A stretch of DNA of 64,000 nt from Pontibacter amylolyticus (GTDB lineage Bacteria; Bacteroidota; Bacteroidia; Cytophagales; Hymenobacteraceae): assembly GCF_014638845.1 (NCBI RefSeq), contig NZ_BMFP01000009.1, positions 1 through 64,000 on the forward strand, written 5' to 3'. This document shows positions 45,393 through 56,355 of the stretch, in pieces. Numbering within the stretch: the stretch's first letter is position 1; the number at the start of each line of letters is the position of its first letter. The notes below the pieces were generated by a model. The model saw only the letters and a program-made list of their open reading frames with translations. It did not search any database and was not told the origin of the DNA. A program made the position numbers and the translations under genes.

Positions 45393-46031
45393 ATGATTGT
45401 AAAAACAGCATTATCAAGAAACTTTATATCCTACTTGGTTATTTTCATAATCATTTCCTGTGATAACGTTGATCATCCTATACCGAAACAGAATGCGGAT
45501 ACGTCAATCTCCGTAGAAACAGTTAATGCGAAAAAAGGCAAACCTACATCATATTCTACATACCTTATACGAAAAGGGCAACATTCTACAACTAGTCCCT
45601 ATAAAAGCATTAAAACAAACTTACTTCGATTTGAGGCTGTATTTGATAAATCAGCTATTTATACTACTGTACTGGTAACCAATCAGGCTGATATTAATAA
45701 ATTATATGGTATGTCTGATTGCGGGAGCCTTCACCAAAACAACAGCGCCCGCTATGGTTGGCGCTGGTATAACAACAGATTGGAGATTCTAGGCTATGTC
45801 TATAATAGTGGAAAATGGTCTTATAAATATATTACATCTGTCGATCTCGACAAACCTTACACTTACGAAATCAGTTTGCTGAGTCAGAGCTATTTGTTTA
45901 GCGTTAATGGTGTGAAAGTTAGTTTGCCTAGGAATTGCAGCGGATATGGGAGCGGGTATATGCTCTACCCTTATTTTGGTGGTGATGAAACAGCACCACA
46001 TGATATCACGATCCGTATTCGGGATTTGTAA
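45393..46031 (+). CDS. Lipoprotein of unknown function, paralogue B (AT-rich)
   Basis: A 212-residue paralogue of the preceding lipoprotein, 83 bp downstream. The lipobox is IISC (Cys23). All the conserved blocks recur (NQADINKLYGMSDC, NSARYGWRWYNNRLEILGY, YKYITSV, LYPYFGGDETAPHDITI), with both later Cys kept. Its DNA is much more AT-rich than paralogue A and the surrounding genes, and it uses many A/T-ending codons. Either one copy was acquired separately or composition diverged after duplication. Confidence 0.78.
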   Translation: MIVKTALSRNFISYLVIFIIISCDNVDHPIPKQNADTSISVETVNAKKGKPTSYSTYLIRKGQHSTTSPYKSIKTNLLRFEAVFDKSAIYTTVLVTNQADINKLYGMSDCGSLHQNNSARYGWRWYNNRLEILGYVYNSGKWSYKYITSVDLDKPYTYEISLLSQSYLFSVNGVKVSLPRNCSGYGSGYMLYPYFGGDETAPHDITIRIRDL

Positions 46032-46120
46032 AATATGACAGAGTCTGCCTAGACCTACAATGCTACTAGGTTTATTGAATGTTAGCAATAGAATAAGTTT
46101 AGTTTGAGGAATTATAAAAC

Positions 46121-46154
46121 ACAAAGCCCCGGACCAGCAGGCCCGGGGCTTTGT
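46121..46154. terminator. Bidirectional terminator
   Basis: ACAAAGCCCCGG (46121-46132) pairs with CCGGGGCTTTGT (46143-46154), between the convergent lipoprotein and groEL genes. Confidence 0.9.
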
Positions 46155-46177
46155 TATATACAGACTATGGGAGTCGA

Positions 46178-47833
<1,656 letters not shown>

Positions 47834-47851
47834 TTAATTAAATGGAATGGA

Positions 47852-48142
47852 TTAAAGGATAGCCAGGATATCTGACTCACGCATGATCAGGTAATCGCTG
47901 CCGTCGATTGAAATCTCAGTACCTGCATACTTGCCATACAACACCTGGTCGCCAACGGCAACCTGTGGCTTCATCAGAGCACCTTGCTCAGATACTTTGC
48001 CCTCGCCTACAGCCACGATCTCGCCGCGCTGTGGCTTCTCTTTAGCAGTGTCCGGAATGATGATGCCAGACTTCGTTTTTTCTTCTGCTGCAGCAGGAGC
48101 TACAATCACTCTGTCTGCTAATGGTTTAATGCTGATTGACAT
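47852..48142 (-). CDS. groS: Co-chaperonin GroES
   Basis: A 96-residue GroES with [32 protein letters not shown] and the mobile loop region, ending [13 protein letters not shown]. It caps the GroEL ring. It is the first gene of groES-groEL; a palindrome about 130 bp upstream may regulate it. Confidence 0.99.
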   Translation of the reverse strand: MSISIKPLADRVIVAPAAAEEKTKSGIIIPDTAKEKPQRGEIVAVGEGKVSEQGALMKPQVAVGDQVLYGKYAGTEISIDGSDYLIMRESDILAIL

Positions 48143-48272
48143 AGTTTGTTATGTTTTTAGTTTTTGTGGTTAATGATATAACGTTGAAACCATACTGTCC
48201 CTATCATTTCCTGTGCCAAGGCCGTTTCTCTGCCAATTCGAGCCATTTTAGCAGCTTTCGGCCACCCGTTGA

Positions 48273-48288
48273 CTGACATTTTTGTCAG
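48273..48288. promoter_or_regulatory. Palindrome upstream of groES
   Basis: CTGACA TTTT TGTCAG is a perfect 6-bp inverted repeat about 130 bases before the groES start. Two more GTGTCAG copies lie at 48292-48298 and 48323-48329. The classical CIRCE element is not seen. It may be an operator for the heat-shock operon. Confidence 0.4.
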
Positions 48289-48350
48289 GCTGTGTCAGGT
48301 AAGCGAGAACAGGCAGGAGGGTGTGTCAGTAGGTGAGGGGCCAAAACAAA

Positions 48351-48375
48351 AAAGCCGGCTTTAGAGGCCGGCTTT
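48351..48375 (-). terminator. Terminator of secG
   Basis: AAAGCCGGC (48351-48359) pairs with GCCGGCTTT (48367-48375). On the minus strand it is followed by TTTGTTTTGG, 17 bases after the secG stop. Confidence 0.82.
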
Positions 48376-48392
48376 CTCAGGTATATTTAATG

Positions 48393-48773
48393 CTACTGGG
48401 CAGTGTCTGTCATGGTAGGGATCTCAGCTGCGTCAGGGATCGACATGTCGCCTTCAGACTCGGCTCCTGGCAGAGCTGGAGCTGCCGGAGTACCCATCTG
48501 GCGGGCACGCTCTTCGTTTACGCTGCGGATAGTTGTATCCGTGCTGCTGTCGATCATCATGTGCGTACCAAGTGTCAGTACTACCAACGCGATGGCAAAA
48601 CCCCAGGTCAGTTTCTCAAGCAGGTCGCCTGTGCGCTTTACACCCATCAACTGGCTGGCACCACCGCCACCGAACTGGCTTGATAGTCCGCCGCCTTTAG
48701 GGTTTTGAGCAAGTACTACTAATATAAGAAGTACGCAAATGAAAAGAATGATACTGATTAGGGCGATATACAT
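48393..48773 (-). CDS. secG: Preprotein translocase subunit SecG
   Basis: A 126-residue SecG. It has two membrane helices (YIALISIILFICVLLILVVLAQ and WGFAIALVVLTLGTHMM) around the conserved AQNPKGGGLSSQFGGGGASQLMG loop. A polar C-terminal tail of about 45 residues extends beyond the core. It is the last gene of the miaB-to-secG run, 1 bp after the TPR gene. Confidence 0.95.
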   Translation of the reverse strand: MYIALISIILFICVLLILVVLAQNPKGGGLSSQFGGGGASQLMGVKRTGDLLEKLTWGFAIALVVLTLGTHMMIDSSTDTTIRSVNEERARQMGTPAAPALPGAESEGDMSIPDAAEIPTMTDTAQ

Positions 48774-48774
48774 T

Positions 48775-50130
48775 TTATGTTATGTTTTGTAATTTCTCGA
48801 TCTGTTCGGCAAAGTAAGACTTTTTTTCCGGATATTTCAAAATAAGCTGTTCATAAATTTTAGCAGCTTTTTTGGGCTTTCCTTGTTTTATAAAGATGTT
48901 GGCCAGGCTTTCCGTCGCCATCCCTTTCTTTATTTTAGAGCTTTTGAGCGATAAATCTTCCTGTGGCTCAGGCTTTAGCTTCAGGCTGGCCATGGTCTTG
49001 AGCCTCGGGTTGAGCTTAAGAAACTGGTCGATAATATCAAGCTGTTTGCTGAGCACATGCGCCGTTGGCTGGATTGCTTTTTCGAGCTCGTGGGTTTTGC
49101 TATACTCTAAAATCAGTTCCGGGTGGAAGCCAAGGGGGCGTGTCCGGGTATAATCGTCCTTCAGCTGCAGTACTTCGCCCAGGCGGCTGGAGCCCATCCA
49201 ATATCCCAGGGCATCTTCGGCGTACAGGCGGTCAATTTCGTCAAACGAATAGTTGATCTCGGCATCCTCCGCATTTGCCTGTGCCGGTTCTTCAGCATCT
49301 TCATCAAACAGCTCAACATTGGATTCCGAAGCTTCAGCTAGCGGTGTTCCATCAGCAAGTACATTTTCCGGATTCGACTCAGATGGCAGATCAGGTATAA
49401 CCTGCGCCTCAGCGTCTGGTTCATCAAGCGGCTCTTCTGCAAAGGTATGAAGTTGGGGCTGCTGCTCTTGCTCCAGGTCGTGCAGTGCTTCGGCTGCTTC
49501 TGTGAAGTGAGCCTGTTCAACTACTTCATCCAGGCTTTCATCTTCCCGTTGACTCAGCAAGTCAGTAGAAGAAGAGCTGATGCTGTTAAAGGTAAACAAC
49601 AAGGCAAGTTCTGAATCTATCTCTGCATCAGGAGTTTTTGTGTCGAATTCTGTTGTGTCTTCGACTAGGTATGCACTTTGATCGAAAGGGGCAGGGCTGT
49701 ATACCTGCTCCAACGTTTCCTCCTGGACAGCCTCTTCCGGATCAGATACGGCAACTGTTGATTCAGCATCCCTAGTAACGGATTGCTCCGTATCCACTGT
49801 GGTTTCAGCTTCAGTGATGACAGCTTCCAACAGAGTGGTCGCTGTTTCCTCCGAAATGAGCTCCTCCTGTTCCTCGGCATAAACCGGCTCCAGTACGGGA
49901 GCGGCGTAAATGATGCGTTTTAGCAGTTGCCGGTCTGTGGCGTAAGCCGAGGCCCGGCGCAGACGCTGCGTGGAGAGCATGCTGCCTCTGTCATAAGCTG
50001 ACTTTGCCAGCAGCAGATGGGCCGTCTGGCAATAAGGGAAGGTCGCCGCCACCTGCTCCAGCTCACTTTGCTGCTGGTCAGAAATGTCGGACACCTGCTT
50101 GATCAGTTTAAGAAAGGCAGATTTGTTCAT
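48775..50130 (-). CDS. TPR-containing protein between lptE and secG
   Basis: A 451-residue soluble protein of unknown function. The N-terminal 85 residues are helical (FLKLIKQVSDISDQQQSELEQVAATFPYCQTAHLLLAKSAYD). A long, strongly acidic Glu/Asp/Ser-rich middle (about 90-300) is probably disordered. The C-terminus has a TPR-like pair (ATESLANIFIKQGKPKKAAKIYEQLILKYP). Its place between lptE and secG suggests an envelope-related role, but no activity is known to me. Confidence 0.82.
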   Translation of the reverse strand: MNKSAFLKLIKQVSDISDQQQSELEQVAATFPYCQTAHLLLAKSAYDRGSMLSTQRLRRASAYATDRQLLKRIIYAAPVLEPVYAEEQEELISEETATTLLEAVITEAETTVDTEQSVTRDAESTVAVSDPEEAVQEETLEQVYSPAPFDQSAYLVEDTTEFDTKTPDAEIDSELALLFTFNSISSSSTDLLSQREDESLDEVVEQAHFTEAAEALHDLEQEQQPQLHTFAEEPLDEPDAEAQVIPDLPSESNPENVLADGTPLAEASESNVELFDEDAEEPAQANAEDAEINYSFDEIDRLYAEDALGYWMGSSRLGEVLQLKDDYTRTRPLGFHPELILEYSKTHELEKAIQPTAHVLSKQLDIIDQFLKLNPRLKTMASLKLKPEPQEDLSLKSSKIKKGMATESLANIFIKQGKPKKAAKIYEQLILKYPEKKSYFAEQIEKLQNIT

Positions 50131-50163
50131 GTAAGGGTTAAGGGTAATGGTGCTATGTAATGA

Positions 50164-50688
50164 CTACCAGTCGGCAACCGTCTTGTTAAACACATCGGCC
50201 ACAAGTCGATCTGTCATGCGGTCGATGGCCGCTGGTGGAATGCTTGTGATGTCCACGGTCGGAGGGAACTCCTCCGTGATCGTGAACTGCTGATCAAAGT
50301 CCTTTTCCGGGTCCTTTGCATTCGTGAAGCGAATCTGGATACCCATGGTGAGGCGGTTAAGCGTGGCCTGATCAATATTCCCGTCACGCTGTACCGCGTT
50401 TGGCGTCAGCGTAAAAGTAATGATCTGTCCCTCTAATTGCAAATCGCCGTCGCGCTGCAAAACAGTCAGGTTGGTGTTGCGCTGGTAATAGTTTTTGAAA
50501 CTGTTGGTAACCACCTGCGACAGGTTAGAAGGTCCTTCGCCAGCAGTGTTCTCGATCGTCTGAATAGAGATGGTCTTGATGTCAGGTGAGATGGAGGTGC
50601 CTGTAAAAGAATAGACCCCGCAGGCGTTGCAGCACAGGGCTACCAGCACAGTTAGGCTCGGAAATATGCTTTTAGTTCTCGATATCAT
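50164..50688 (-). CDS. lptE: LptE-like LPS-assembly lipoprotein
   Basis: A 174-residue lipoprotein (lipobox CNAC, Cys23) of the Bacteroidota LptE type, with VYSFTGTSISPDIKTISIQTIENTA and the NLTVLQRDGDLQLEGQI segment. With LptD it inserts lipopolysaccharide into the outer leaflet. Its start lies inside the end of the sigma54-type activator gene (17-bp overlap), which implies translational coupling. Confidence 0.87.
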   Translation of the reverse strand: MISRTKSIFPSLTVLVALCCNACGVYSFTGTSISPDIKTISIQTIENTAGEGPSNLSQVVTNSFKNYYQRNTNLTVLQRDGDLQLEGQIITFTLTPNAVQRDGNIDQATLNRLTMGIQIRFTNAKDPEKDFDQQFTITEEFPPTVDITSIPPAAIDRMTDRLVADVFNKTVADW

Positions 50689-51946
50689 ATTGCTTCAGTT
50701 TGCGGTACAGCGTTCTTTCCGAAATACCCAGGTCATTGGCCGCGTATTTCCGTTTGTTGTTGTGCTTTTTAAGCGCTTTCAGGATCATCTCCTTCTCCAT
50801 CGACTCCAGCGACAGTCCTTCCTCCTCGGTTTCATGCGAGATGTCCTCTACACGCTCCTCATACTCTTCTTCGTCGCGTGGTTGCTGCACAGGCAGGTAG
50901 TAAGGCTCCGGCTTCTCCGCACTCTTATAAGGACGTGCATGATTCACCTGTTCAATGTTCTCAAACAAATGACTGTGTTCCTTCAGCAATTCGTTGTCAC
51001 CGGGCTGCCGTGTCATCAGTTCAAATACCAGCTTTTTGAGCTCCGAAACATCGCGCCGCATATCAAAGAGCACTTTGTACAACAGATCACGCTCCGAGAA
51101 AGAGTTGTCCGCGCCATGCTCCCGAGCCAGCAGTGCCGGCACCTGACTGCCACCCTGCTCACGCGGGAGGTAATGTCGTAGCCTGTTGGCGTCGAGCTCA
51201 CGATCATACTCCAGAACCGAGATCTGTTCCACTATATTTTTCAACTGACGGATGTTACCCGGGAAACGGAAACTCAAAAGCTCCTCCACCGCATCCGGCG
51301 TCAGCGTGATGGACTTCACGCGGTAACGCTCTGCAAAATCAGAGGCGAACTTCCTGAACAGCAGGTAAATATCCTCGCCACGTTCACGCAAAGGTGGAAC
51401 CGTGATCGGCACCGTGTTCAGGCGGTAATACAGGTCTTCCCGGAAACGGCCTCTCTCCACGGCATTGATCAGGTTCACGTTGGTGGCAGCCACTACCCGG
51501 ACATCCGTCTTCTGCACTTTGGAAGAGCCGACTTTGATAAACTCCCCGTTTTCGAGTACGCGAAGCAGGCGGGCCTGTGTGGCGAGTGGCATTTCACCAA
51601 TCTCATCAAGAAAGATCGTGCCGCCGTCCGTCACCTCAAAATAGCCTTTTCGGGTGTCCGTGGCGCCTGTAAAGGAACCCTTTTCGTGACCGAACAACTC
51701 CGAGTCGATAGTGCCTTCCGGTATAGCGCCGCAGTTAATGGCGATGAACTGTCCGTGCTTGCGCGGACTGAGTTGGTGTATGATCTTGGAAAATGACTCC
51801 TTACCGCTGCCGCTCTCACCCGTAATCAGCACGGTCATTTCGGTCGGGGCCACTTGGGCAGCCACCTGTATGGCGTAGTTAAGCAAGGGTGAGTTGCCAA
51901 TAATGCCAAAGCGCTGTTTTATGCTCTGTATATCGATATTGCGCAT
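50672..51946 (-). CDS. Sigma-54-interaction AAA+ regulator without receiver domain
   Basis: A 424-residue bacterial enhancer-binding protein. The AAA+ domain starts near residue 15, with Walker A GESGSGKES, Walker B GGTIFLDEIGEMP and GERGED-type arginine region PPLRERGEDI. A Fis-type helix-turn-helix ends it (RKYAANDLGISERTLYRKLKQYDI). There is no receiver, GAF or PAS input. The sigma54-contact loop reads GSFTGA instead of GAFTGA. It lies in a conserved run with miaB, lptE, the TPR gene and secG, but its target genes are unknown. Confidence 0.92.
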   Translation of the reverse strand: MRNIDIQSIKQRFGIIGNSPLLNYAIQVAAQVAPTEMTVLITGESGSGKESFSKIIHQLSPRKHGQFIAINCGAIPEGTIDSELFGHEKGSFTGATDTRKGYFEVTDGGTIFLDEIGEMPLATQARLLRVLENGEFIKVGSSKVQKTDVRVVAATNVNLINAVERGRFREDLYYRLNTVPITVPPLRERGEDIYLLFRKFASDFAERYRVKSITLTPDAVEELLSFRFPGNIRQLKNIVEQISVLEYDRELDANRLRHYLPREQGGSQVPALLAREHGADNSFSERDLLYKVLFDMRRDVSELKKLVFELMTRQPGDNELLKEHSHLFENIEQVNHARPYKSAEKPEPYYLPVQQPRDEEEYEERVEDISHETEEEGLSLESMEKEMILKALKKHNNKRKYAANDLGISERTLYRKLKQYDIEN

Positions 51947-51952
51947 ATTTTA

Positions 51953-52027
51953 AGATTTGAAGATTTGGAAATGTGGAGATTTGAAGATGATCCGAAATTG
52001 ATTTTCACATCTTCAAATTTCCAAATC
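51953..52027. repeat. AGATTTGAAGATTTG-type inverted repeat element
   Basis: The gap between miaB and the activator gene carries AAGATTTGAAGATTTGGAAATG and, after a short spacer, CATCTTCAAATTTCCAAATCT, an imperfect long inverted repeat. It may act as a weak terminator or processing hairpin. The word style suggests a dispersed repeat. Confidence 0.55.
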
Positions 52028-53466
52028 TAATCCACCGCTTCGCCGAAAAGGGTGCCGACGGAGCAGTCGTTGACAAATACGTTCACGTAGTCGCCTTTCT
52101 TGTAATGCTTCTTATCGAAAATCACCACTTTGTTCTGGTCGTTGCGTCCGCTCAGCTGCTGATCCGATTTCTTGGAAAAGCCTTCTACCAGCACGCGGTG
52201 CATGCGGCCCACGTCGCGCTTGTTGCGGTTAAGCGAGCATTCGCGCTGCTTTTCGATGATCTCGGCCAGACGACGTTTCTTCACTTCCAGGGGCACATCG
52301 TCCTCTAGTTTGCGGGCGGCCAGGGTGCCTGGGCGCTCCGAATAGAAGAACATGTAGGAGTAGTCGTACTGCACGTAGTCCATGAGCGAAAGCGTATCCT
52401 GGTGCTCTTCCTCCGTCTCGGAGCAGAAGCCTGCGATCATGTCGGAAGAAATGCCGCAGTCTTCGCCCAGAATGGAGCGGATGGCGTCTACGCGGTTGAG
52501 GTACCAAGCGCGGTCGTAGGTACGGTTCATCAGTTCCAGCACGCGGGAGTTGCCACTCTGCGCTGGCAGGTGAATGTATTTGCAGATGTTGTCGTACTTT
52601 TTCATCGTGTACAACACCTCGTCTGTAATGTCTTTGGGGTGTGAGGTAGAGAAGCGCACCCGCATGTTCGGGCTGAGCTTCGCTACCATTTCCAGCAGCT
52701 GGGCGAAGTTCACGCTTTCAGTTCCGTCTTCTGAAGCCCAATTGTAGGAGTCCACGTTCTGACCCAATAGCGTTACTTCTTTGTATCCCTGTGCTACCAG
52801 GGCCTCAGCTTCGCGCACGATGGAGTGTGCATCGCGCGAACGCTCACGGCCGCGCGTGAAGGGCACCACGCAGAAAGAGCACATGTTGTCACAGCCGCGC
52901 ATGATCGAGATAAAGGCGCTCACCCCGTTGCTGTTAAGGCGGATCGGGTTGATGTCGGCATACGTTTCCTCGCGGGAAAGCAGCACGTTCACGGCTTTCT
53001 GTCCGCCATCCACTTCGCTGATCAGGTTGGGCAGGTCGCGGTAAGCATCTGGGCCCACCACCAGGTCCACGATCTTTTCCTCTTCCAGAAGCGATTTTTT
53101 CAGGCGCTCGGCCATGCAGCCGAGTATACCGATCACCATCTCGGGCTTCTTCTTCTTAAAGTAGTTGATCTGGCCCAGGCGGTTACGCACAGTAGTTTCG
53201 GCCTTCTCTCGTATAGAGCAGGTATTCAGAAATACCACGTCCGCCTGCTCGATATGCGCCGTGGTGTCAAAGCCCTGCTCGAACATGATCGACGACACGA
53301 TTTCGCTGTCCGAAAAGTTCATCTGGCAGCCGTAGCTCTCGATGTAGAGTTTGCGGGACTTGCCGGTGTTGGTTTCCGCTGTCACTTTGGTATCGCAGGA
53401 GGCCGTGGCAGTTGCCTGCTCAGGGGTGCGGTTATCTATAAAATCTAAATCAACGATTGGATCCAT
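52027..53466 (-). CDS. miaB: tRNA-2-methylthio-N6-dimethylallyladenosine synthase MiaB
   Basis: A 479-residue radical-SAM methylthiotransferase. Three N-terminal cluster cysteines lie in [22 protein letters not shown] and [10 protein letters not shown]. The radical-SAM CxxxCxxC is in [22 protein letters not shown], and a TRAM domain forms the C-terminus. It adds the methylthio group to i6A37 of tRNA. MiaE, which hydroxylates the product, is encoded near 62 kb. The first 40 residues are a short extension before the core. Confidence 0.97.
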   Translation of the reverse strand: MDPIVDLDFIDNRTPEQATATASCDTKVTAETNTGKSRKLYIESYGCQMNFSDSEIVSSIMFEQGFDTTAHIEQADVVFLNTCSIREKAETTVRNRLGQINYFKKKKPEMVIGILGCMAERLKKSLLEEEKIVDLVVGPDAYRDLPNLISEVDGGQKAVNVLLSREETYADINPIRLNSNGVSAFISIMRGCDNMCSFCVVPFTRGRERSRDAHSIVREAEALVAQGYKEVTLLGQNVDSYNWASEDGTESVNFAQLLEMVAKLSPNMRVRFSTSHPKDITDEVLYTMKKYDNICKYIHLPAQSGNSRVLELMNRTYDRAWYLNRVDAIRSILGEDCGISSDMIAGFCSETEEEHQDTLSLMDYVQYDYSYMFFYSERPGTLAARKLEDDVPLEVKKRRLAEIIEKQRECSLNRNKRDVGRMHRVLVEGFSKKSDQQLSGRNDQNKVVIFDKKHYKKGDYVNVFVNDCSVGTLFGEAVD

Positions 53467-53555
53467 GCTTCAAAAAATCTCTTAGGAGGTGCAAATATAC
53501 TATAATCCGCTGTAAAACGTGACAGAATGGCAGAGGAATTCTCAAAATATAAGCC

Positions 53556-54845
53556 TTATTCCAGCCCCAGGGCTTTGCGTATACCTTGCGCTTTGAGCAG
53601 ACACTCTTCGTATTCCTGCTCAGGTATAGAGTCATAAGTGATGGCGCTGCCCACCATAAAGGACAGGTAGCCCGTGGACGCATTGTACTGCAGGCTTCGG
53701 ATCACAACATTGAAATCAAAATCCTGGTTCGGCTTCAGGTAGCCGAAGGCGCCGGAGTAAAGCCCTCTTTTGGTTACTTCAAGCTCCTCGATCAGTTCCA
53801 TCGCCCGGATCTTGGGGGCACCCGTCATGCTGCCCATCGGGAAAGCGCCCTTCAGCGCATCGGCTATACCACATTCAGGCCGCAGCTCTCCGGTGATGGT
53901 CGAGATCATCTGTGAAACCTGCCGGAAGCCGTAAATGCCGAACATTTCCTCGACTTGAATGGTGCCCGTGGCGCAGGAGCGGCGCAGGTCGTTGCGCACC
54001 AGGTCCACGATCATCATATTCTCGGCCAGCTCTTTCTCGTCATGGCGCAGTTGGTGCCGTAGCTGTTGGTCCTCCTCCGGCGTTACGCCGCGTCGGATCG
54101 TACCCTTGATGGGTTGGGAGATCAGTTTTCGGTCTTCTTTCTTGAGAAAACGCTCCGGTGAGGCGCAGAGCAGGTATAGATCACCATATTTCAGAAAGCC
54201 TGAGAACGGAGTGGGGGAAAGCGCGTTGAGCTGCAGGTATAGCGGTAAAGGGGATAGCTTTACCTCCTCGGCATAAAACTCCATGCAGTAGTTCAGTTCG
54301 TATACCTCCCCATCACGGATGTAGTCCCGCACCCGCTCCACATTCCGGATGTAAGCCTCTTTTCCTACCCTTTGCTTAAGTTGAATTGGCGGTGTGCTGA
54401 AGTTTTCAGGTATAGGTGTCTTCTGGATTTGGGATAGGACGCTGTGAATGTTATCCTCTTTGCTGCAGATACTTACCCTGCTTTCCTGAAAGTGTAGGTA
54501 TAGCTCCGGTTCAAAAAAGAAAATGTCCGGGAATCCTACTTCGTCACGATTCTGACTGCTTAGTTTCTCGACTTGGTTTTTGAGGTCATAGCCCAGGTAG
54601 CCGCACCAGGGTTGCTGCTGTTGTGTGGCCAGTTTGTGTTGAATTTCCTGAAACGCATTTTCCTGTTCCCATTTAACAGGCTCCCCACCCGACACGGCGA
54701 TCAATTCATCAAAGCCGCCATAGGGATAAGGTATATCATTAGAAGTATAGCTGGCCACCAGCGGAAACTGCTGCGCCCAGGCCAGCGCCTTTAGGCGAAA
54801 GTCATCCTGCAGATCAGGTATAGGTATGTGGAAGGTATAGGCCAT
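53556..54845 (-). CDS. pabB: Aminodeoxychorismate synthase component I
   Basis: A 429-residue chorismate-utilising enzyme. The motif QPIKGTIRRG, with Lys rather than Ala in PIxGT, marks PabB rather than TrpE. The C-terminal core has MIVDLVRNDLRRSC, FGIYGFRQVSQMISTITGEL and GSMTGAPKIRAMELIEELE. With a glutaminase partner it makes aminodeoxychorismate for folate. The gene begins 4 bp after the TPR gene stop. It carries several copies of the AGGTATA motif, including a tight pair at its 5' end. Confidence 0.93.
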   Translation of the reverse strand: MAYTFHIPIPDLQDDFRLKALAWAQQFPLVASYTSNDIPYPYGGFDELIAVSGGEPVKWEQENAFQEIQHKLATQQQQPWCGYLGYDLKNQVEKLSSQNRDEVGFPDIFFFEPELYLHFQESRVSICSKEDNIHSVLSQIQKTPIPENFSTPPIQLKQRVGKEAYIRNVERVRDYIRDGEVYELNYCMEFYAEEVKLSPLPLYLQLNALSPTPFSGFLKYGDLYLLCASPERFLKKEDRKLISQPIKGTIRRGVTPEEDQQLRHQLRHDEKELAENMMIVDLVRNDLRRSCATGTIQVEEMFGIYGFRQVSQMISTITGELRPECGIADALKGAFPMGSMTGAPKIRAMELIEELEVTKRGLYSGAFGYLKPNQDFDFNVVIRSLQYNASTGYLSFMVGSAITYDSIPEQEYEECLLKAQGIRKALGLE

Positions 54846-54849
54846 GGGA

Positions 54850-56355
54850 TTACTGATTCTTAAGCGTCTGGAGTGCCAGCTTGGCTTTGCCGTCTATGCT
54901 GTTCTTATAGGTATGCCCCTTGTAAGCCAGGGCTTTGGTATACCATTGCCTGGCAGTGTCGGGTTTCTGCTCGTCCTGGTAAATGTAGCCTAACTGCAGG
55001 GCTGCGTAGGGTGCAAAATACAGGTTCGTGTGCTGGCTTGCCTCAATGGCCTGTACATAATAGCGCTTAGCCTGTGGCGGGTTGTGCATGCCATGGTAGA
55101 TGCGGGCCTTTCGGTAAAAGTACTCGGCTCGCTCGGCAGTTTTGGTTTCCGGTTTCAGCGGCATTTGCGAGATAGCTTTCATGGCATCCTCATAATAACC
55201 ACCATCATATTGTAAGCGGGCCAGCATCAGGTAGCGGTTTGGGTGCGACTGTTCTTTCGCAAAACGGGCGGCATAGGCGTCCTCTTCCATTTCAGTTCTG
55301 CCCAGTAGTGAAATTTGCGCCAGATGCTTCTCTGCCTGTTGAGCCTGGCCACCCAACCAATGCGCCAGGTATAGCTTGTAATTGGCTGCTTTGAGGTAGT
55401 TATCACCTTTGTTCTGTGCCAGAAACAACTGGTTTGATTTGACGGAGTTGCCAAAGTCCCCTTTGTACAGGTATAGGTCGGCCGCCATGTGGTGCAAATA
55501 GGGGAAGGCCAGGTAGCCGGCCTGCTGTGGCCTGTGCTGGTATACCTGTAAGGCGGCTTCACTTTGTCGGGTCTTCTTAAGCACATGAATCGCAGCAAAG
55601 CTGAACAGGAGGTTGTCGGGTGACTGCCTGCTCAGCTTCAGGACAGATTCGGCAGCTTCGTCGTTTGCCTCCGGATCAACCAGGTGTTGCAGCAGCGCCT
55701 GCAGTAGCTGCGCTTCGTCTCGGAAGGGATTGCTTTTGGTAGCAGCCGCTTTTAAGTTGGCCATACCTGTCTCGATGCTGCCCTGCATCCCGATGATGTT
55801 GAGCAGCACGCGATAGGAGTCGGGCACCGAGCCGATGAGTACCTGCAGGGCGCCCAGCGTTTTGCGGTTCGGCAGAAAGTCGGGGTATAGACGGGCATTG
55901 GCACTGTACTGTAGGTAGGCTTGCCGCAGATCCCAGGCGGCGCTCAGTTTATTGCCCTGCAGCAGTTTACTTAAAGCGATCTGCAGTCGGACCTCTGCCA
56001 GGGCGTAACTGACCCAAACATTATTTTCTTTCAGGCTGCTAAGTTGTTGCAGTCGTTTTTCCTGCCGCGCAATTATACCTGTATATACCTCCGGGTTCTG
56101 CTGAATCGCCCATGTAAGAAAATCCTGCTGGTTGGCGACCAGGAGGGCGGCGGCATTGTCAGGGTTGATGAGGAGCTCCTGCTGGATCAGGCGGCGACCT
56201 TCGGGTATGCGCAAACTGATCGTGGCATCATAGGCCTGGCGCACGGCGGGATTGTAGACGGACGCGGCCACTCCAGGTATAGGGGAGAACAGGTATAGAC
56301 ATAAAAAAAAAGGATGGGCGAACGCCATCCTTTTCAAGTATGTATGCAAGCGCAT
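54850..56355 (-). CDS. Exported TPR-repeat protein
   Basis: A protein of about 501 residues of unknown function, started here at an in-frame ATG (56355); a GTG at 56367 is the alternative. It has a signal peptide (MRLHTYLKRMAFAHPFFLC... to PGVAAS) and then many TPR-like helices, with clear repeats such as AEYFYRKARIYHGMHNPPQAKRYYVQAIEA and APYAALQLGYIYQDEQKPDTARQWYTKAL. A terminator-shaped hairpin lies within the signal-peptide codons, so the start may be disputed. It is adjacent to pabB by 4 bp but shows no functional link to folate. Confidence 0.78.
   Translation of the reverse strand: MRLHTYLKRMAFAHPFFLCLYLFSPIPGVAASVYNPAVRQAYDATISLRIPEGRRLIQQELLINPDNAAALLVANQQDFLTWAIQQNPEVYTGIIARQEKRLQQLSSLKENNVWVSYALAEVRLQIALSKLLQGNKLSAAWDLRQAYLQYSANARLYPDFLPNRKTLGALQVLIGSVPDSYRVLLNIIGMQGSIETGMANLKAAATKSNPFRDEAQLLQALLQHLVDPEANDEAAESVLKLSRQSPDNLLFSFAAIHVLKKTRQSEAALQVYQHRPQQAGYLAFPYLHHMAADLYLYKGDFGNSVKSNQLFLAQNKGDNYLKAANYKLYLAHWLGGQAQQAEKHLAQISLLGRTEMEEDAYAARFAKEQSHPNRYLMLARLQYDGGYYEDAMKAISQMPLKPETKTAERAEYFYRKARIYHGMHNPPQAKRYYVQAIEASQHTNLYFAPYAALQLGYIYQDEQKPDTARQWYTKALAYKGHTYKNSIDGKAKLALQTLKNQ
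56308..56334 (-). terminator. Terminator-like hairpin inside the TPR gene start
   Basis: AAAAGGATGG and CCATCCTTTT form a 10-bp stem followed on the minus strand by more T's, a classical intrinsic terminator for the zinc-ribbon gene whose stop is at 56376. It overlaps the codons of the next gene's signal peptide. Confidence 0.65.

Noticed and set aside
48143..48392. CIRCE element before groES
   Set aside because: The expected TTAGCACTC inverted repeat was looked for by eye and not found; another palindrome is reported instead.
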